NCBI GenBank assembly: GCA_947174215.1 | Contig: CAMWIB010000070.1 | Span: 1 to 6,063 of the forward strand | Origin: an uncultured Clostridia bacterium | GTDB taxonomy: Bacteria; Bacillota; Clostridia; Christensenellales; CAG-917 | Length of the DNA stretch: 6,063 nt | Direction of reading: 5' to 3' | Shown: in pieces, positions 5,470-6,063 of the stretch | How the letters are laid out: each line of letters starts with the position of its first letter | Position numbering within the stretch: position 1 is the first letter of the stretch | The notes under the pieces: model-generated | Databases searched by the model: none | The model's input: the letters and a program-made list of their open reading frames with translations, nothing else | What the model was told of the DNA's origin: nothing | Program-made: the position numbers and the translations under genes

Positions 5470-6063
5470 TTAGTGTCTTAAATCATTGCCGCTGAGAGTG
5501 AAGAATTTGGAGTGGACTTTGTCGCTGAGGCGGGAATAGATTCGCTCGCCGTATCTTGACAAAATTCCATCTGCGCCGAGGTTTGTCGTGATGATAGTGC
5601 AGAGTCCTGCGCGAACTCTTTCTTCAAGGACGAGCAGAAGATATTCAACCGTCACGTTTTTAAGGCGCGGTTCAGTGCCGAGGTCGTCAATTACGAGCAG
5701 GTCGGCGGTGAGTACGTCGTGAAGCTTATTCGTGCGTTCCGCAATAGGGGATGTGTGGCAGGAAAGCATTTCGGTGTTGAACTCGTACGCGGAGAGGAAT
5801 TTACAGCTCTTGCCGCCTTCTACCGTAGCACGCGCGACTGCGCTTGCAAGACAGGTCTTGCCGGTGCCTACCGTTCCTGACAGTACGATATTCTTCGTCT
5901 TTACGGTGGGAAGCTTTGCCGCATACTTTTCCATATATGCGTACAGCTTTTCAAGAGTAGTGCGCTGAGTTTCGTTTGATATTGTCTTAACGTCGCAGTT
6001 GGCAAACGTAAACTTGGCTCTCTTTTCTATATCGCAAACTATTTTGAGCTGTTTTATATACTC
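5470..6063 (-). CDS. DnaC/DnaI/IstB-type AAA+ ATPase, probable replicative helicase loader (5' end outside window)
   Basis: The protein probably loads the replicative helicase during primosome assembly, using ATP. The reading frame runs without a stop to the window edge, so only the last 197 residues are present. The Met codon at 5934 is internal: the residues before it (for example EKRAKFTFANCDVKTISNE) fit the family's linker before the ATPase core. Counting from the first visible residue, Walker A is GTVGTGKT (63-70), Walker B is LLVIDDLG (122-129), sensor 1 is TTN (159-161), and the arginine-finger block is GERIYSRLSDK (172-182, Arg 178). The end, FTLSGNDLRH, is the normal family end, so the C-terminus is complete. 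In Clostridia such genes often follow a dnaD-like gene, which here would lie beyond the right edge. An IstB transposition helper is the alternative, but no transposase or inverted repeat is visible on this side. It converges on the aldolase-like gene. Confidence 0.88.
   Translation of the reverse strand, partial: EYIKQLKIVCDIEKRAKFTFANCDVKTISNETQRTTLEKLYAYMEKYAAKLPTVKTKNIVLSGTVGTGKTCLASAVARATVEGGKSCKFLSAYEFNTEMLSCHTSPIAERTNKLHDVLTADLLVIDDLGTEPRLKNVTVEYLLLVLEERVRAGLCTIITTNLGADGILSRYGERIYSRLSDKVHSKFFTLSGNDLRH

Noticed and set aside
5470..5934. Complete 154-residue ATPase starting at 5934
   Set aside because: The frame continues without a stop to the window edge and the upstream residues fit DnaC-type proteins, so the gene is cut by the window and this Met is internal.

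Overview
The window looks like a piece of a Bacillota (Firmicutes) chromosome, most likely from a Clostridia-like, possibly uncultured gut lineage. The reasons are a membrane diadenylate cyclase of the CdaA type, strong AGGAGG ribosome binding sites, AT-rich intergenic DNA around moderately GC-rich genes, and a DnaC/DnaI-type helicase loader. The taxonomy is inferred from protein style only. I see no RNA gene, CRISPR array, insertion sequence or phage gene.

Layout: (1) Positions 1-2500 hold a probable operon on the + strand. It contains a small one-pass membrane protein with an acidic, Asn/Gly/Tyr-rich tail (18-368), the cyclic-di-AMP synthase CdaA (382-1242) and a DUF1015/COG4198 protein (1239-2438, ATGA overlap with cdaA). 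A hairpin terminator at 2467-2500 closes it. (2) Positions 2501-2686 are non-coding. They carry degenerate repeats of about 18 nt, a weak promoter candidate and a 20-bp palindrome just before the next gene. (3) Positions 2687-3994 encode a monofunctional aspartokinase with two C-terminal ACT domains. (4) Positions 3995-4241 are AT-rich non-coding DNA with a weaker set of repeats and small hairpins, but no convincing terminator or riboswitch. (5) Positions 4242-5354 encode an unusual two-part class II aldolase-like protein split by a Gln/Glu/Asn/Ser-rich linker and lacking most of the usual active-site residues in its first part. (6) A bidirectional terminator at 5396-5419 separates it from a DnaC/IstB-type AAA+ ATPase on the - strand (5470-6063), which runs off the right edge.

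How the genes fit together: the first three genes are packed tightly enough to be one transcript, so the small membrane protein and the DUF1015 protein are candidates for co-function with c-di-AMP signalling. The usual cdaA neighbours, cdaR and glmM, are not next to it. The aspartokinase appears to be its own unit feeding the aspartate-family amino acids (lysine/diaminopimelate, threonine, methionine). The aldolase-like gene also appears to be a single unit. The most unusual items are the cdaA-DUF1015 coupling with a novel small membrane partner, and the degenerate tandem aldolase protein.
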